From positions 8,494,001 to 8,558,000 of the forward strand of contig AP026544.2 of the NCBI GenBank assembly GCA_026075535.2: DNA of 64,000 bases, read 5' to 3'. Position 1 is the stretch's first letter. Every line of letters starts with the position of its first letter. The position numbers and the translations under genes are program-made. This document shows, piece by piece, positions 11,748-21,816 of the stretch. Source of the DNA: Tricholoma matsutake. Lineage: Eukaryota > Basidiomycota > Agaricomycetes > Agaricales > Tricholomataceae. Under the pieces are notes generated by a model. The model was not told the origin of the DNA and did not search any database. It saw only the letters and a list, made by a program, of their open reading frames with translations.

Positions 11748-11861
11748 ACTGTGACAGCTGTCAAACTGGGACTGTTGGTTCTATAGGACCAGTTCAAATT
11801 TCACTCTGGTCCTCTCTGGTCCCTGGTACTTAGGACTGGACCTTTAAGCACTACTAATGAC

Positions 11862-12880
11862 AGAGTAGAAGCCAAACAAGGATGAAAAAAATAGGCAGGC
11901 TTTGGAATTGTTTTTGTAATAGACATGTATATATTGCTTGCAAACCATGTGACCAGTACCTACTAAACATGTTTTCAATTGTTGTTGATCATTTCACATA
12001 TGATGTGTTCTGTACTGATTGTGTACCTGAGCATAGCCACATGCCCACTTCCTCAACTCGAGCTGACAGCTCGACTGATCTGATTTTTCCCTCCCTTTAG
12101 TCTCCTATGCTTACAAGTTACCCAACTGCTTGTGACATGATGTACCACATCCACAGATCTCCAACAGAACACTCACCCTGCCACAATGGCAGGGTGTCAA
12201 TGACTGATGCAACCACAGAGATGACAGAGAGATGGCAGAAACAGAATGGAGACAACAACAGAGGGATGCCAGGAGACTCAAGCATACCACTATGGCAAGG
12301 TGTAGGCAAGTGATGCAACCATGGAGATGGCAGAGACATGGTGGAAGCAGAATGGACACAGTGGAAGTGGAATAGACACAGTGGAAGCAGAATAGACACA
12401 GTGAAAGCAGAATAGAGATGACAGCAGAGGGATGCCAGGAGACTCAAGCAGCTGCCAGGTATGCCATCCCTCACACCCCACCTCACCTTCTTCATCCCCT
12501 TCCCCCTTGAGCCTAGCACCCACCACCGCTGTGAGCAGTTGTTCACAGGGTGGATCACAGGTGCTACTGGCAAACATTCATGGGGTAGAATCCCCAAGTC
12601 CTATCAACCATTGATGACCATTAATGACGACAAATAAGTAATATTCCTTTCCTTTCTTTTCTCTTTTCATTTTAATGACACTAATTAATGTTTTTACATG
12701 CTCTTGATGCCAGCAACACCTGGAACAACAAAATGCCCCTGATAGCACCTACCCACAACACTGTGAGCAGCTGCTCATGGTGTGCATCATGGGTGCTGGC
12801 AGCATAGGATGACAATCCCAAAGCCCCCACAATGACATGGCACCCACCCCCAGCCCTACAAGCAACTGCTCGTGGGGTGG
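11862..12880. other. Repeat-rich spacer upstream of copia
   Basis: Holds a minisatellite of about four 20-base units (CACAGTGGAAGCAGAATAGA) at about 12338-12417, itself between two direct copies of GATGCCAGGAGACTCAAGCA. Three copies of the GAGCA-TGCTC palindromic motif lie near 12535, 12768 and 12866. The open frame at 11882-12100 has no recognised domain. No gene is supported. Confidence 0.5.
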
Positions 12881-13185
12881 TGTTGAAATTAATCCCTGAT
12901 GCATGCTGTATACATGAGGCAATACATGCAGCATACACATGTATACATGAGGCGATACATGCAGCATACACATGTTACTGCGCTTACTGCGCATACATGC
13001 AGTAAACACATTCCCGAGTCATGTGACATCCTTAATATTATGTATATAAGGAGAACCTGTACCATAGTAGGAATACAGTGTTCTTACCTCTGCTAACCCT
13101 AGCTGTAAGTCTAACTAAACCCCAGGTAGGTTGTAAGGAACATGTTGTCTCTTCCCCTGTGCAGCGTATATAGGCTGCTCCAACA
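12881..13185 (+). repeat. 5' LTR of copia, with promoter
   Basis: 305 bp, TGTTGAAATT to CTCCAACA. A TATATAAGG box lies at 13043-13051 and is the likely core promoter. Two tandem units rich in ATACATG lie at about 12907-12972. Confidence 0.95.
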
Positions 13186-13200
13186 GGTTATGGGCCCTGC
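13186..13200 (+). promoter_or_regulatory. Primer binding site, half-tRNA type
   Basis: GGTTATGGGCCCTGC follows the LTR directly. GGTTATGGGCCC is the reverse complement of GGGCCCATAACC, the anticodon arm of eukaryotic initiator tRNA-Met. Copia of Drosophila and Ty5 of yeast prime from a cleaved half of this tRNA in the same way; use here is inferred from the match. Confidence 0.75.
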
Positions 13201-13435
13201 TGGGCACGTCGCGAACGCGCTTTAATTAGCTGCGAACGACGTAGACTTCATTGTCTCCAAATTTATAACCTTGCGCTCTTTGTGAGCTGCATTGCGCTCC
13301 CTGCGAGCTGCATATAAAACCTAGGTTGACTAGGGTTAACCACTCTGAAGGAGTGTTTTCTCCTGAGAACATTAAACGTGTTTTATTGAGTAAAAAGACT
13401 GATTGAGCGCTTTTAACAGCTGCCACCACAGAATC

Positions 13436-16400
13436 ATGTCTTCAACTCTTGAAAAACTCGTTCAAACTTTCGACAGATCAAATTACATCTTATGGGCCGA
13501 CTCAATGAAGGCATGGCTCAGGTCTCAGGGCCTCTGGCAAATAACTAGCGGGGCGGAGCAAAAACCGCCCCCGGCGCCTCCCTTGACGGCGACGAACGCT
13601 ACCTTGGTAGCGGATGCTAATGCCAAGCTCCAGACCTGGAGCAACAAAAACGACCAGGCTATTGGTAGCCTAGTGCTCCGCATGGCCCCCTCCATTCGGC
13701 AGCGTGCCAACACAAAGGACACTGCTGAGGAGGTGTGGGTTCTAATTCGCACCGATTATGGTGTGGATGGCCCCTCCCAAGTCTTTTTGGACTTTAGGTC
13801 TGCAATAACAATCAAAATCCTGGCTGCGAACCCCGCACCAGAGATTGCAAGAATGGCAGACAAATTTGAGCGCCTCACGGCTGCTAACGTCGCCATCCCC
13901 GAGCTAGTACAGGCAATGATTCTACTTGCTGCGATGCTGCGCGAGTATGACTCATTGTCTGCAACGGTCCTTAACACGACCGCCACTAGCGCCTTGACAT
14001 TTAAACATGTCAAGGACTCCATTGTTGCTGAAGCCTCAAGGCGCACAGCAGTTGGAAAGCCCACTGGCCAGCCTCAGGCCAACAAACTTTCCGCTGTTAA
14101 GCGCAAGGGGGGAAACCCCAAATGGCAGCCCAAAGAAGGGCAAAACAGCAACGGAGACTCGTCCCGAAAACGTGGACGACGTGGGGACAGAAAGACTAAG
14201 GAGGAGAAGCCAAAAGAGAAACATACCCACCTCACCTCCAATGCCTTTACCACCATAAATGGTAATGGCACCATCATACCGCCGATGCTGCTCATACAGC
14301 GCATCGAGCGACGCAAACACACTCCCACAAGGGATCCTCGCCGCCGACCACCTGCACAGGCATACACGGGCGCGGCCTCCTCTTCTCGCTCGGTTTACAC
14401 CGAATACCAGCAAGCTCGAGACACCCTCGAGCGCATGCAACTTCCGCGCAGCACGAAAAACCTGCGACCGCTGGAAGAGCACCTTACGGTGCGAGAAGGT
14501 AAGAGAAGGAGGATAGAGCCAGAAACCGAGGCAACGATTGAGGAGGAAGAAGACGATACTGTCTCCCTCGGATCCAAACCTCCAGTAACTGACGAGGAAG
14601 TGTGGAAAGCCGTCGACGAAATGCTCGTCGATGAACCCCTTGATACAGGGGCGTATTATGACAGGTCAGTCCTTTTCCCTGCCACAAGCACTAAGATTAA
14701 AATTCCTATGAATACAGCAAACTTTTCATGTGAAATTTTACCGCTATTAAATGTATCATGGAATTATGTAGATCTTAATATATGTGCTATGTGTGCAAAG
14801 GGAGATTGTAAGAAAGGTGCCGACTGGATCATAGATTCAGGCGCATCAAAACACTTCACTGGTGAAATGAAAGATTTCGCTTCTTACGAGCCTTTACCGA
14901 GAAAGGACTCTACCTTGGTCCAAACGGCCACTGGTACTACTCATATAGTAGGAAAAGGAGCAGTCTTCATTAGGCACCAGGTAGTATGTAATGGGAAGTC
15001 AGAGACGCGTGAAACGCGGCTATACCCCGTCTACTACATACCCGACATTAATACTCGATTGATGTCAATGGGGGTCTTTTTACAAGACGGAAGTGATGTG
15101 CGTGGTTCCTCCGCATACATTTCATTCATCGAGCATGGAAACCCAATCATGCATTGTGTCCCTCTAAGGAGGAATGACACGATCTATTGGGCTCGGACTC
15201 ATATATTGAGCACCAAAAAGGTTAATGTCGTGACCATTTATGTCGCTGACTACTTGACTTGGCATAGGCAACTTGGACACCCATCCAAAGAGGCGCTAGG
15301 GAAAATGCCTAAAAGCACCATACAATTCCCAAGGAATTTAATTATTCCTAAAGACAAAATTATATGTCCAGGGTGTGCAGAAGGGAAAATGACCTCAAAA
15401 TCTTTTCCCGAGTCAGACTCACGAGCTGACAAATCCTTTGAATTAATACATTCCGACCTAAAGGAACTCCCGGTACTATCGTACCACAAACTTAAATACT
15501 TCATTGTATTTCTGGATGACAAAACGTCACATATTTGGGTCCAATGCCTTAGAAAGAAATCTGACGCTGCTGCAGCGATTAGACAATTTCAAGCGATGGC
15601 TAAGACCCAATATGGCGCTACAATCAAGCGCTGGCATGTCGATCCAGGGGGGGAGTTCAAGGATCGTGAGCTACAAAAACAGCTCAAGGATTTAGGCATC
15701 AAAATAGAGATGTCTGCACCCCACGTTCATCAACAGAACGGGTGCGCAGAGCGCGCTATAAGGACAATAATGGAAAAGTCGCAAACCCTGCGATTCACCG
15801 CTTGTCTACCACAATCATGGTGGGAATTTTGCATAGAACATGCAACACATTTATACAACCGAACCCCAATAAGGCACCTGAAATGGCTGACACCTTTTGA
15901 GGACCTGACAAAGGTCCGCCCAGATCTAAACAATCTGAAGGTCTTCGGTTGCGGTGCTTATGTCTATCTACCAAAGGAAAAACATCCAACAACATTGTCT
16001 CCTCGATCGGAGCTAATGACGTACCTTGGAGTAGAAGATGGCATTAAAGCATATCGTTTCATGCGACGAAATGGCGCAATATTCATTGGTGCTACGGCAC
16101 TATTTGATGAAACGATGTTCCCATGCTGTCCTGGAGCTAAAACTCCTGCCAAGACAGACCTTGGTGATTTTCCACCAGAACCAGAAGATGACGACCACTC
16201 ATCTGGAATGGATGGTGATGACCCTATACTGCCACAAAATCCGCCCCTTCCTCCATCATCAGAAGATGATGATGATGATTTACCAAGTGAGCAAAAGGCG
16301 CATGACGATGCGACTAACGCTCCTCCTCTGCCGCCTCCAGTTAGCACTGAGGACTTTTGTCCAAGACGTGAAGATCAACAGGAATGGCAGCAATTGCCCC

Positions 16401-18301
16401 GTCGATCAGGCAGGCAGAGGAAAATCCCAAACCGTCCCGGCAATACCTATGGAGAACAGCGACTCCCCTCTGACATAGAGAGAGACATTGCGCGTGATCG
16501 ATATTGGAAGAAGTCTGTGGGTCAAGATTCGGATCATAACCGAACACGACCACGACCTCAACAGCAAGAACCGGTTACTGGACCAAGTTCGGCACCCCAT
16601 GAGAGTGTGCCCGATTCCAATAATCAAGAACATGATCACCCAATGGGGGAACCGGACGAAGCAGGTTATATTAAAAAGATAACCAAGGAAGGTGGAGATG
16701 AGCTTATCTGCTGGCTGTTGTCAAAAGCAGTCACACCATCAAGCGGAAAAAGCCTAGTTCCAAACCAATTTCGCGATATTGCGCGCCTACCCCGGCAGCA
16801 GCAACTTGAGTGGAAACAGGCTTGTCGTGAAGAGTTAGAGGCTCTTCGCAAGCGACAAGTCTATGACATCGTCGATCTTCCACATGATCGAAAAACGATC
16901 AAAAATAGATGGGTTTTCTCTGTGAAATCGGACGGAAGAAAACGAGCCAGACTCGTGGCCAAAGGCTTTTCACAAGTCGAAGGCGTTGACTTTGATGAGA
17001 TTTTCTCACCAGTAGTCCGCTACGAGACCATACGCCTCATGTTTGCCCTTGCGTCTCTAGAAGGCATGTATATGACCGGTCTAGATGTAAAAACCACATT
17101 TTTATACGGCAAACTTGATGAGGAGATCTATATGGATCAACCTGAGGGTTTCAAACTCGAGGGTAAAGAGTGCAAAGTAATGCGCTTACGCCGAGCATTG
17201 TATGGCCTTAAACAGGCTTCACTAGCATGGTGGAGAGAGCTAGAGGCATTTATGCGCACCATTGGGTTCGTGCGTGCCAGCTCCGATGCCGGCATCTTCA
17301 TACACAAGGATCCTAAGACAGGCAGCATCGTTATTGCGCTAGTCTATGTTGATGATGGCTTGTTCATGGGCAAGAACAAGAAACTTGTGGATGAAAAGAA
17401 GAATGCTTGCCTGAAGCATTGGGAGTGCCGTAGTACTGACAAAGTCACGGAATTCTTAGGCATGCGCGTCACCCAGACCACTGCAAAAGTCAAACTCGAT
17501 CAAACAGAATATCTCGCCAAAGTGCTTGAGAGGTTCGAGATGACAAATGCCAAGATTGCCCCCACTCTGCTCCCGACTGGCTACAAACCGTTGGAGAACA
17601 CAGCGACGCCAAACGTGGCGCTTAGATCAAAATATCAGTCTGTGATCGGATCTTTATTGTATCTGATGCTCGGAACGCGACCTGATATCGCTTACGCGGT
17701 AATCAAGATGTCGCAATTCTCGGCTAATCCTAGCCAAGAACATCTAGACAAAGCAATGTACATAATGCGCTATCTGGTGGGAACCCAGAAGTACAGTATG
17801 GTCTATGATGGAGAGAAATCCGAGGGGCTACAGGCCTTCACAGATTCTGATTGGGCAGCTGACACAGTCAAGCGCCGATCTACAACGGGTTACTTTGCTA
17901 CTCTGGCGAGTGGCATTGTGTGCTGGCAGTCCCGTTTACAAAAAACTGTAGCACTGTCATCCACAGAAGCCGAATACATGGCTCTCTCCGACACTTGTCG
18001 GCAGATAGTGTGGATAGAGTCCTTATTCCAGGAACTTGGATATACACTGAAGCACGTACCAATCTGCGCTGATAATCAAGGATCCATCTTTATTGGATCA
18101 AATCCAGTTCAGGAAAGAAGGACCAAACATATAGACATTCGCTACCACTACACCCGCGAATGCATAGAAAATGACAAAGTCACAGTCGTTTTCATTCCTG
18201 GAAGTGATAATCCGGCTGACATGTTCACAAAGAACCTTGGCGCCATCCTATTCAGGAAATTTAGAGACTCTCTCGGAATTACTTTCGAGATGCAAACTTA
18301 G
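13436..18301 (+). CDS. Copia gag-pol polyprotein, 1621 aa, intact
   Basis: Start is the ATG at 13436; the frame also reads back to a TTG at 13403, which is not a likely start. Domains in order: gag of UBN2 type from residue 1 (LEKLVQTFDRSNY); a basic stretch (RKRGRRGDRK, near residue 240) where a CCHC zinc knuckle would be expected; aspartic protease DSGAS at D467; GAG-pre-integrase H-H-C-C (WHRQLGHPSKEAL, CPGC); integrase D674, D736, E772 with the D-D-35-E spacing; reverse transcriptase with LDVKTTF (D1217) and YVDD (1304-1307); RNase H with FTDSDWA (D1470) and TEAEY. All catalytic residues are present and no stop or frameshift is seen. The missing zinc knuckle is unusual. Confidence 0.97.
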   Translation: MSSTLEKLVQTFDRSNYILWADSMKAWLRSQGLWQITSGAEQKPPPAPPLTATNATLVADANAKLQTWSNKNDQAIGSLVLRMAPSIRQRANTKDTAEEVWVLIRTDYGVDGPSQVFLDFRSAITIKILAANPAPEIARMADKFERLTAANVAIPELVQAMILLAAMLREYDSLSATVLNTTATSALTFKHVKDSIVAEASRRTAVGKPTGQPQANKLSAVKRKGGNPKWQPKEGQNSNGDSSRKRGRRGDRKTKEEKPKEKHTHLTSNAFTTINGNGTIIPPMLLIQRIERRKHTPTRDPRRRPPAQAYTGAASSSRSVYTEYQQARDTLERMQLPRSTKNLRPLEEHLTVREGKRRRIEPETEATIEEEEDDTVSLGSKPPVTDEEVWKAVDEMLVDEPLDTGAYYDRSVLFPATSTKIKIPMNTANFSCEILPLLNVSWNYVDLNICAMCAKGDCKKGADWIIDSGASKHFTGEMKDFASYEPLPRKDSTLVQTATGTTHIVGKGAVFIRHQVVCNGKSETRETRLYPVYYIPDINTRLMSMGVFLQDGSDVRGSSAYISFIEHGNPIMHCVPLRRNDTIYWARTHILSTKKVNVVTIYVADYLTWHRQLGHPSKEALGKMPKSTIQFPRNLIIPKDKIICPGCAEGKMTSKSFPESDSRADKSFELIHSDLKELPVLSYHKLKYFIVFLDDKTSHIWVQCLRKKSDAAAAIRQFQAMAKTQYGATIKRWHVDPGGEFKDRELQKQLKDLGIKIEMSAPHVHQQNGCAERAIRTIMEKSQTLRFTACLPQSWWEFCIEHATHLYNRTPIRHLKWLTPFEDLTKVRPDLNNLKVFGCGAYVYLPKEKHPTTLSPRSELMTYLGVEDGIKAYRFMRRNGAIFIGATALFDETMFPCCPGAKTPAKTDLGDFPPEPEDDDHSSGMDGDDPILPQNPPLPPSSEDDDDDLPSEQKAHDDATNAPPLPPPVSTEDFCPRREDQQEWQQLPRRSGRQRKIPNRPGNTYGEQRLPSDIERDIARDRYWKKSVGQDSDHNRTRPRPQQQEPVTGPSSAPHESVPDSNNQEHDHPMGEPDEAGYIKKITKEGGDELICWLLSKAVTPSSGKSLVPNQFRDIARLPRQQQLEWKQACREELEALRKRQVYDIVDLPHDRKTIKNRWVFSVKSDGRKRARLVAKGFSQVEGVDFDEIFSPVVRYETIRLMFALASLEGMYMTGLDVKTTFLYGKLDEEIYMDQPEGFKLEGKECKVMRLRRALYGLKQASLAWWRELEAFMRTIGFVRASSDAGIFIHKDPKTGSIVIALVYVDDGLFMGKNKKLVDEKKNACLKHWECRSTDKVTEFLGMRVTQTTAKVKLDQTEYLAKVLERFEMTNAKIAPTLLPTGYKPLENTATPNVALRSKYQSVIGSLLYLMLGTRPDIAYAVIKMSQFSANPSQEHLDKAMYIMRYLVGTQKYSMVYDGEKSEGLQAFTDSDWAADTVKRRSTTGYFATLASGIVCWQSRLQKTVALSSTEAEYMALSDTCRQIVWIESLFQELGYTLKHVPICADNQGSIFIGSNPVQERRTKHIDIRYHYTRECIENDKVTVVFIPGSDNPADMFTKNLGAILFRKFRDSLGITFEMQT

Positions 18302-18324
18302 CTGCTTAGAGCGCTGTACAGTTT

Positions 18325-18333
18325 GAGGGGGGG
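18325..18333 (+). promoter_or_regulatory. Polypurine tract of copia
   Basis: GAGGGGGGG directly before the 3' LTR, the expected plus-strand primer. The truncated copy has the same tract at 290-298. Confidence 0.9.
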
Positions 18334-18629
18334 TGTTGAAATTAATCCCTGATGCATGCTGTATACATGAGGCAATACATGCAGCATACACATGTATACA
18401 TGAGGCAATACATGCAGCATACGCATGTTACTGCGCATACATGCGGTAAACACATTCCCGAGTCATGTGACATCCTTAATATTATGTATATAAGGAGAAC
18501 CTGTACCGTAGTAGGAATACAGTGTTCTTACCTCTGCTAACCCTAGCTGTAAGTCTAACTAAACCCCAGGTAGGTTGTAAGGAACGTGTTGTCTCTTCCC
18601 CTGTGCAGCGTATATAGTCTGCTCCAACA
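18334..18629 (+). repeat. 3' LTR of copia
   Basis: 296 bp; lacks nine bases (one GCGCTTACT unit) present in the 5' LTR. Followed by the target duplication GGTGG. Confidence 0.95.
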
Positions 18630-18634
18630 GGTGG

Positions 18635-19301
18635 ATCATGGGTGCTTGCATCAACCACAATGGCGATGCACAGTGGGCCCCAGGATGACCAACACAAGCA
18701 ATGGCAGCAGCAATGGAGAAGCCCCATGAGTGCATGCCAATAAGGACCAAGAGACATTGATGCATCTCCTGGGCCATGGCCCACAGGTGAGTTTCTTTAA
18801 TTCATTTCCTGGCAATTCCTAACTAATCTTACACTTTCCGATAGGATCTAGTTCCTATGACAACAACCCCTTCCAAACCACCACGATCATTCACTATGGC
18901 TTTATGCAACTGCTCACAGTGCAGATCAGGGGTGGAAACATGCTATCCAACCATGGAAACAGCAGGGTGTGAGCTGGCAGCAACAGCAATATCATGTATT
19001 GCAGTTCTAATTAGAAATATTAAAATTGTTGCATTTCAAGGTACAAAATAAAGTTTTCAAGTGAACTATAGCATGAGTTGGAAGATAAACATTCAGTGTC
19101 GATGTCAATGAGCCAAACTATCATGAAATGAATAGTTATCACGAGTCAACTACGAGTCAACTGCCTCAAGGCTTGCCCATTGTGTTATATACCGGGTGTG
19201 CCCTTACAGCGATCCACCTACGCTCACTGTAATACAAGCACGATTCCTACAAGAGCGATGGTCGTCGAGTCATAGGGCATGAAGGATAACCATCTAGCCA
19301 T
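18635..19301. other. Spacer between copia and TDP1
   Basis: Begins with the second half of the palindromic repeat split by copia and holds another partial copy at about 18905. From about 19040 the sequence is more balanced and is probably the 3' flank of TDP1. No gene seen. Confidence 0.5.
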
Positions 19302-21816
19302 CTAGCCATCCTGATGATAAGCTGATTCCTCCTGTATCTATACAATGGTTAGCAGTTTCGTATTGATTTGAATTGCAGCTCACCCAAGGCTCGTCTCTCC
19401 CGGAGACATACTTCTTCGGAGGTCTGTCCCAACACGCCGTTCGGTTGAGCTGTGCCTCGTCTTTCAGAGGAAATACAACACCGAGTTCGTAATTCGAGAT
19501 CTAGATGTATAAGTTCATGGTAAAAATGAATCTTAACAGATAAGACCTGAACCTACGTTCAGGGTTGGATTGAAGCTGGAGCCGGACAAGGTACCCCAAG
19601 CAGAAGGCGTAAAGTTGTGTGATCCAATGTACGCCCAGCCAATCGCAGGCTGTATCATTTCTATCTCATCATCAGAGTCGTCCTCAGTTTCCAAGTCTTC
19701 TGGACGTTTCCCTTTACTGGGGGATGGCACGTCTCTATAAGTAGCGACAATCATCTGCCGGAGCCTGTCAACCGAGAATGATCAAAGAACAAAACCGCGG
19801 ACTGGCATTACCTTCGAATGCATGAGCACAGGTCCTGCCTTGCTCCGGGAATCATAGAAGCGATCTCGAGGAAAGTTCTTTGCAGCCCATTGCTTCCGCC
19901 TACAAAATATCGTACCGCCTCCCTTCAATCAGGTTCAGGCTCGATTGACTTTGGAGGATGACCAGTTGACAAGGACTAACCTGCTCCCCAAGTGCGCTCT
20001 GTTGTACGGTCAGCTTGGTTGGAAAGACCAACTTTATAGGCGGATAGGGAAACTGTTCCCGACGCTTCTTAGGTTCGTCGAGCCATTCTTCGGCAGATTC
20101 ACCTCGCGCTGACCAATAGAACTCATTGAACCATTGCGTGGTATATATACCAAGGCTTGATCCCTGATCTTGAAATAAATTTCTTAACGAAACCCTAGGA
20201 ATTGAAAGCCACCCGCCTGGCACTCTAGGACCAACTCCTTGCCTTTGCCCCTGCCAGTGCGCATGCTCATGTTGCGAACTACTTTCATCAGTCTTGGGTG
20301 TCCCGTTCTGTTATGAGCAGACATAAACCTTATCTCCAAATCGGAAGATCTTAGATATTACCTTATGACATCGGGCCAACCCTCGTGCCTACCCGCGATC
20401 GACGGGACGAGATGAGCTTTGACTTTTGACCAGTCCCAGCGCATTCGCAGTTCATCAATGGATTTCAACGGTAAATCTGGGTGCTGTGGTTGGGTTAAGC
20501 ACTCTGGAAACTCGTGAGGAAATCATCAATTATGCTCACGTTATCACTAATCATGGTAGATAGGGCTGAACGAACATGCATGGAATGTAACACACGCTGA
20601 AGTACTGCAGCGAAGTCATCTGTGGCCTTTGGATCATGGGCAATCGGCGAGGAGCGAAGTGGTACGTCTTGAAGCCAGACAGTCTGTGTGGAGGTTCAGC
20701 TGTCAAACTTGTTCAGGAACAGCTGAGCGTTACGTTCTCCATGTCTCGCCAGTCGTACGCAATGAGATTTGCAGTGGAGACCACAACACGCAGACGGCCT
20801 GATTTGTAGAACAGCTACAGTACAAGATAAGTCATAGCAGCTCGTATAAGCCTTGACCTCACAAGCATGAACTATTTCATCGTGAGCTCGATAAACGGAA
20901 CTGGAGGACACGAACCTGCCTTCATATGCTGACAGCCGCGACCTCCACGTAACGTCGGAGTCGTCTTGATCCAATTCGGAAGCACATTCTTCAAACTAGC
21001 TTGTCCGGTCTCATCTGGCTGTGCAATCATGATTACTGGGACGGAACGATCAAAGAATTCATATATCCACGAGAAGTCCAGCGAGTATGAAGACATGATG
21101 GCGAATGATAAATCGGCTTTCTGATAAATGTATGTGAAACTCATAAGAAGCAGTCTTACTTGAAACTTACTTGCCCCAGCACTTCTGTTAGCCTAAACGT
21201 TGGTCTACCGTCCTTTCTTGGGTCCGCATGCCTCGTCGCAGTCTGCCGGAATTCGCCGTCCCAGAAAACTTGATCGATAGTATGCTGACTTGTCGAACCA
21301 TTGGAGGTAGACGAGACGGGTCTAGTGCTGTCGTTATTAGTACGCGATCCAGACGACAATGAAAAGTGTTGCCTCTTGGCGGGGGGCTCTCTAACTGTCG
21401 CATCATCATCCGAATCGTCACCATAATTCTTGTTATCCAAACTGGCTTCCGGCCTGAGACGCTTCTGGCGTTCAAGTCGCGCTTTTTCTAACTGTGCCCT
21501 TTCCGACAAGAACGCAGATGCTCCAGGTACTGTCAGCTGAGGGTCCGATGGTGCCACATCCATCGCAGCGTGCTGTCGCGAGCTTTCTGCCTTGGAGGCC
21601 GCTATGGCGCGTTCAATTTCAACTTGGAATCTCGCAGTATCTTCATTACTATCATCATCTTCATCGTCAGTGACCAGGTCAATCACTGCATGTTTCGAAC
21701 CAGCTTCTTGGAGACTGAGAGCGATAGCTCTGTAGGGATTTTTGAGCAAAAATATCGGGATTTTAAAGGTAAACGTACATAGCAATGTCGTCCTTTTCGT
21801 TAGCGTTCATCGACAT
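19302..21816 (-). CDS. TDP1: Tyrosyl-DNA phosphodiesterase 1
   Basis: Repairs DNA ends blocked by topoisomerase I, cutting the tyrosyl-3'-phosphodiester bond; a nuclear phospholipase-D-superfamily enzyme. Thirteen exons join to 637 codons: 21779-21816, 21171-21729, 20920-21120, 20863-20871, 20734-20814, 20540-20683, 20362-20503, 20213-20307, 19981-20163, 19812-19922, 19557-19754, 19384-19500, 19302-19337. The N-terminus holds a UIM-like helix (AIALSLQE) and an acidic, disordered region. The first HKN motif is H264, K266, N285 (QHMK, STANLIAYDWR); the second is H519, K521, N568 (MHSK, GSHNFTPSAWG). FNEFYWSARGESAEEWLDEP also fits the family. Exon 4 is nine bases and the intron before it starts with GC. 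Start chosen as the first ATG; the next, two codons on, is equally possible. Intact. Confidence 0.92.

Larger units (their letters stand above)
2903..11853. mobile_element. 8.95 kb TIR element with 8-bp TSD (hAT-like ends), host of a Plavaka element
   Basis: Left end TAGTGCTTTAAAGTCCAGTC and right end, read inward, TAGTGCTTAAAGGTCCAGTC form the terminal inverted repeats. Flanks are CTGATGAC (2895-2902) and CTAATGAC (11854-11861), an 8-base duplication with one transition. The TAGTG start fits the hAT end consensus YARNG. Its own sequence appears to be only 2903-3127 and 10433-11853; the middle is a Plavaka element, and a 209 bp MITE sits at 11539-11747. Without these it would be about 1.43 kb, the size of the related element at 49277-50702. 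No hAT transposase is seen, so it is probably non-autonomous. Confidence 0.75.
12881..18629 (+). mobile_element. Complete Ty1/copia retrotransposon, 5.75 kb
   Basis: LTRs 12881-13185 and 18334-18629, a PBS, one open gag-pol and a polypurine tract are in the right order. The 5-base target duplication GGTGG (12876-12880 and 18630-18634) is perfect. The LTRs differ by about six substitutions plus a 9-base deletion in the 3' copy; most substitutions are CpG losses in the 5' LTR. It is CpG-rich compared with its surroundings, which fits a recent insertion. Removing it rejoins a copy of the dispersed palindromic repeat. It may still be active. Confidence 0.97.

Noticed and set aside
2903..11853. 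CACTA element, because the right end reads CACTA
   Set aside because: The orientation is reversed (element starts TAGTG and ends CACTA) and the duplication is 8 bases, not 2-3; this fits hAT-like ends better.
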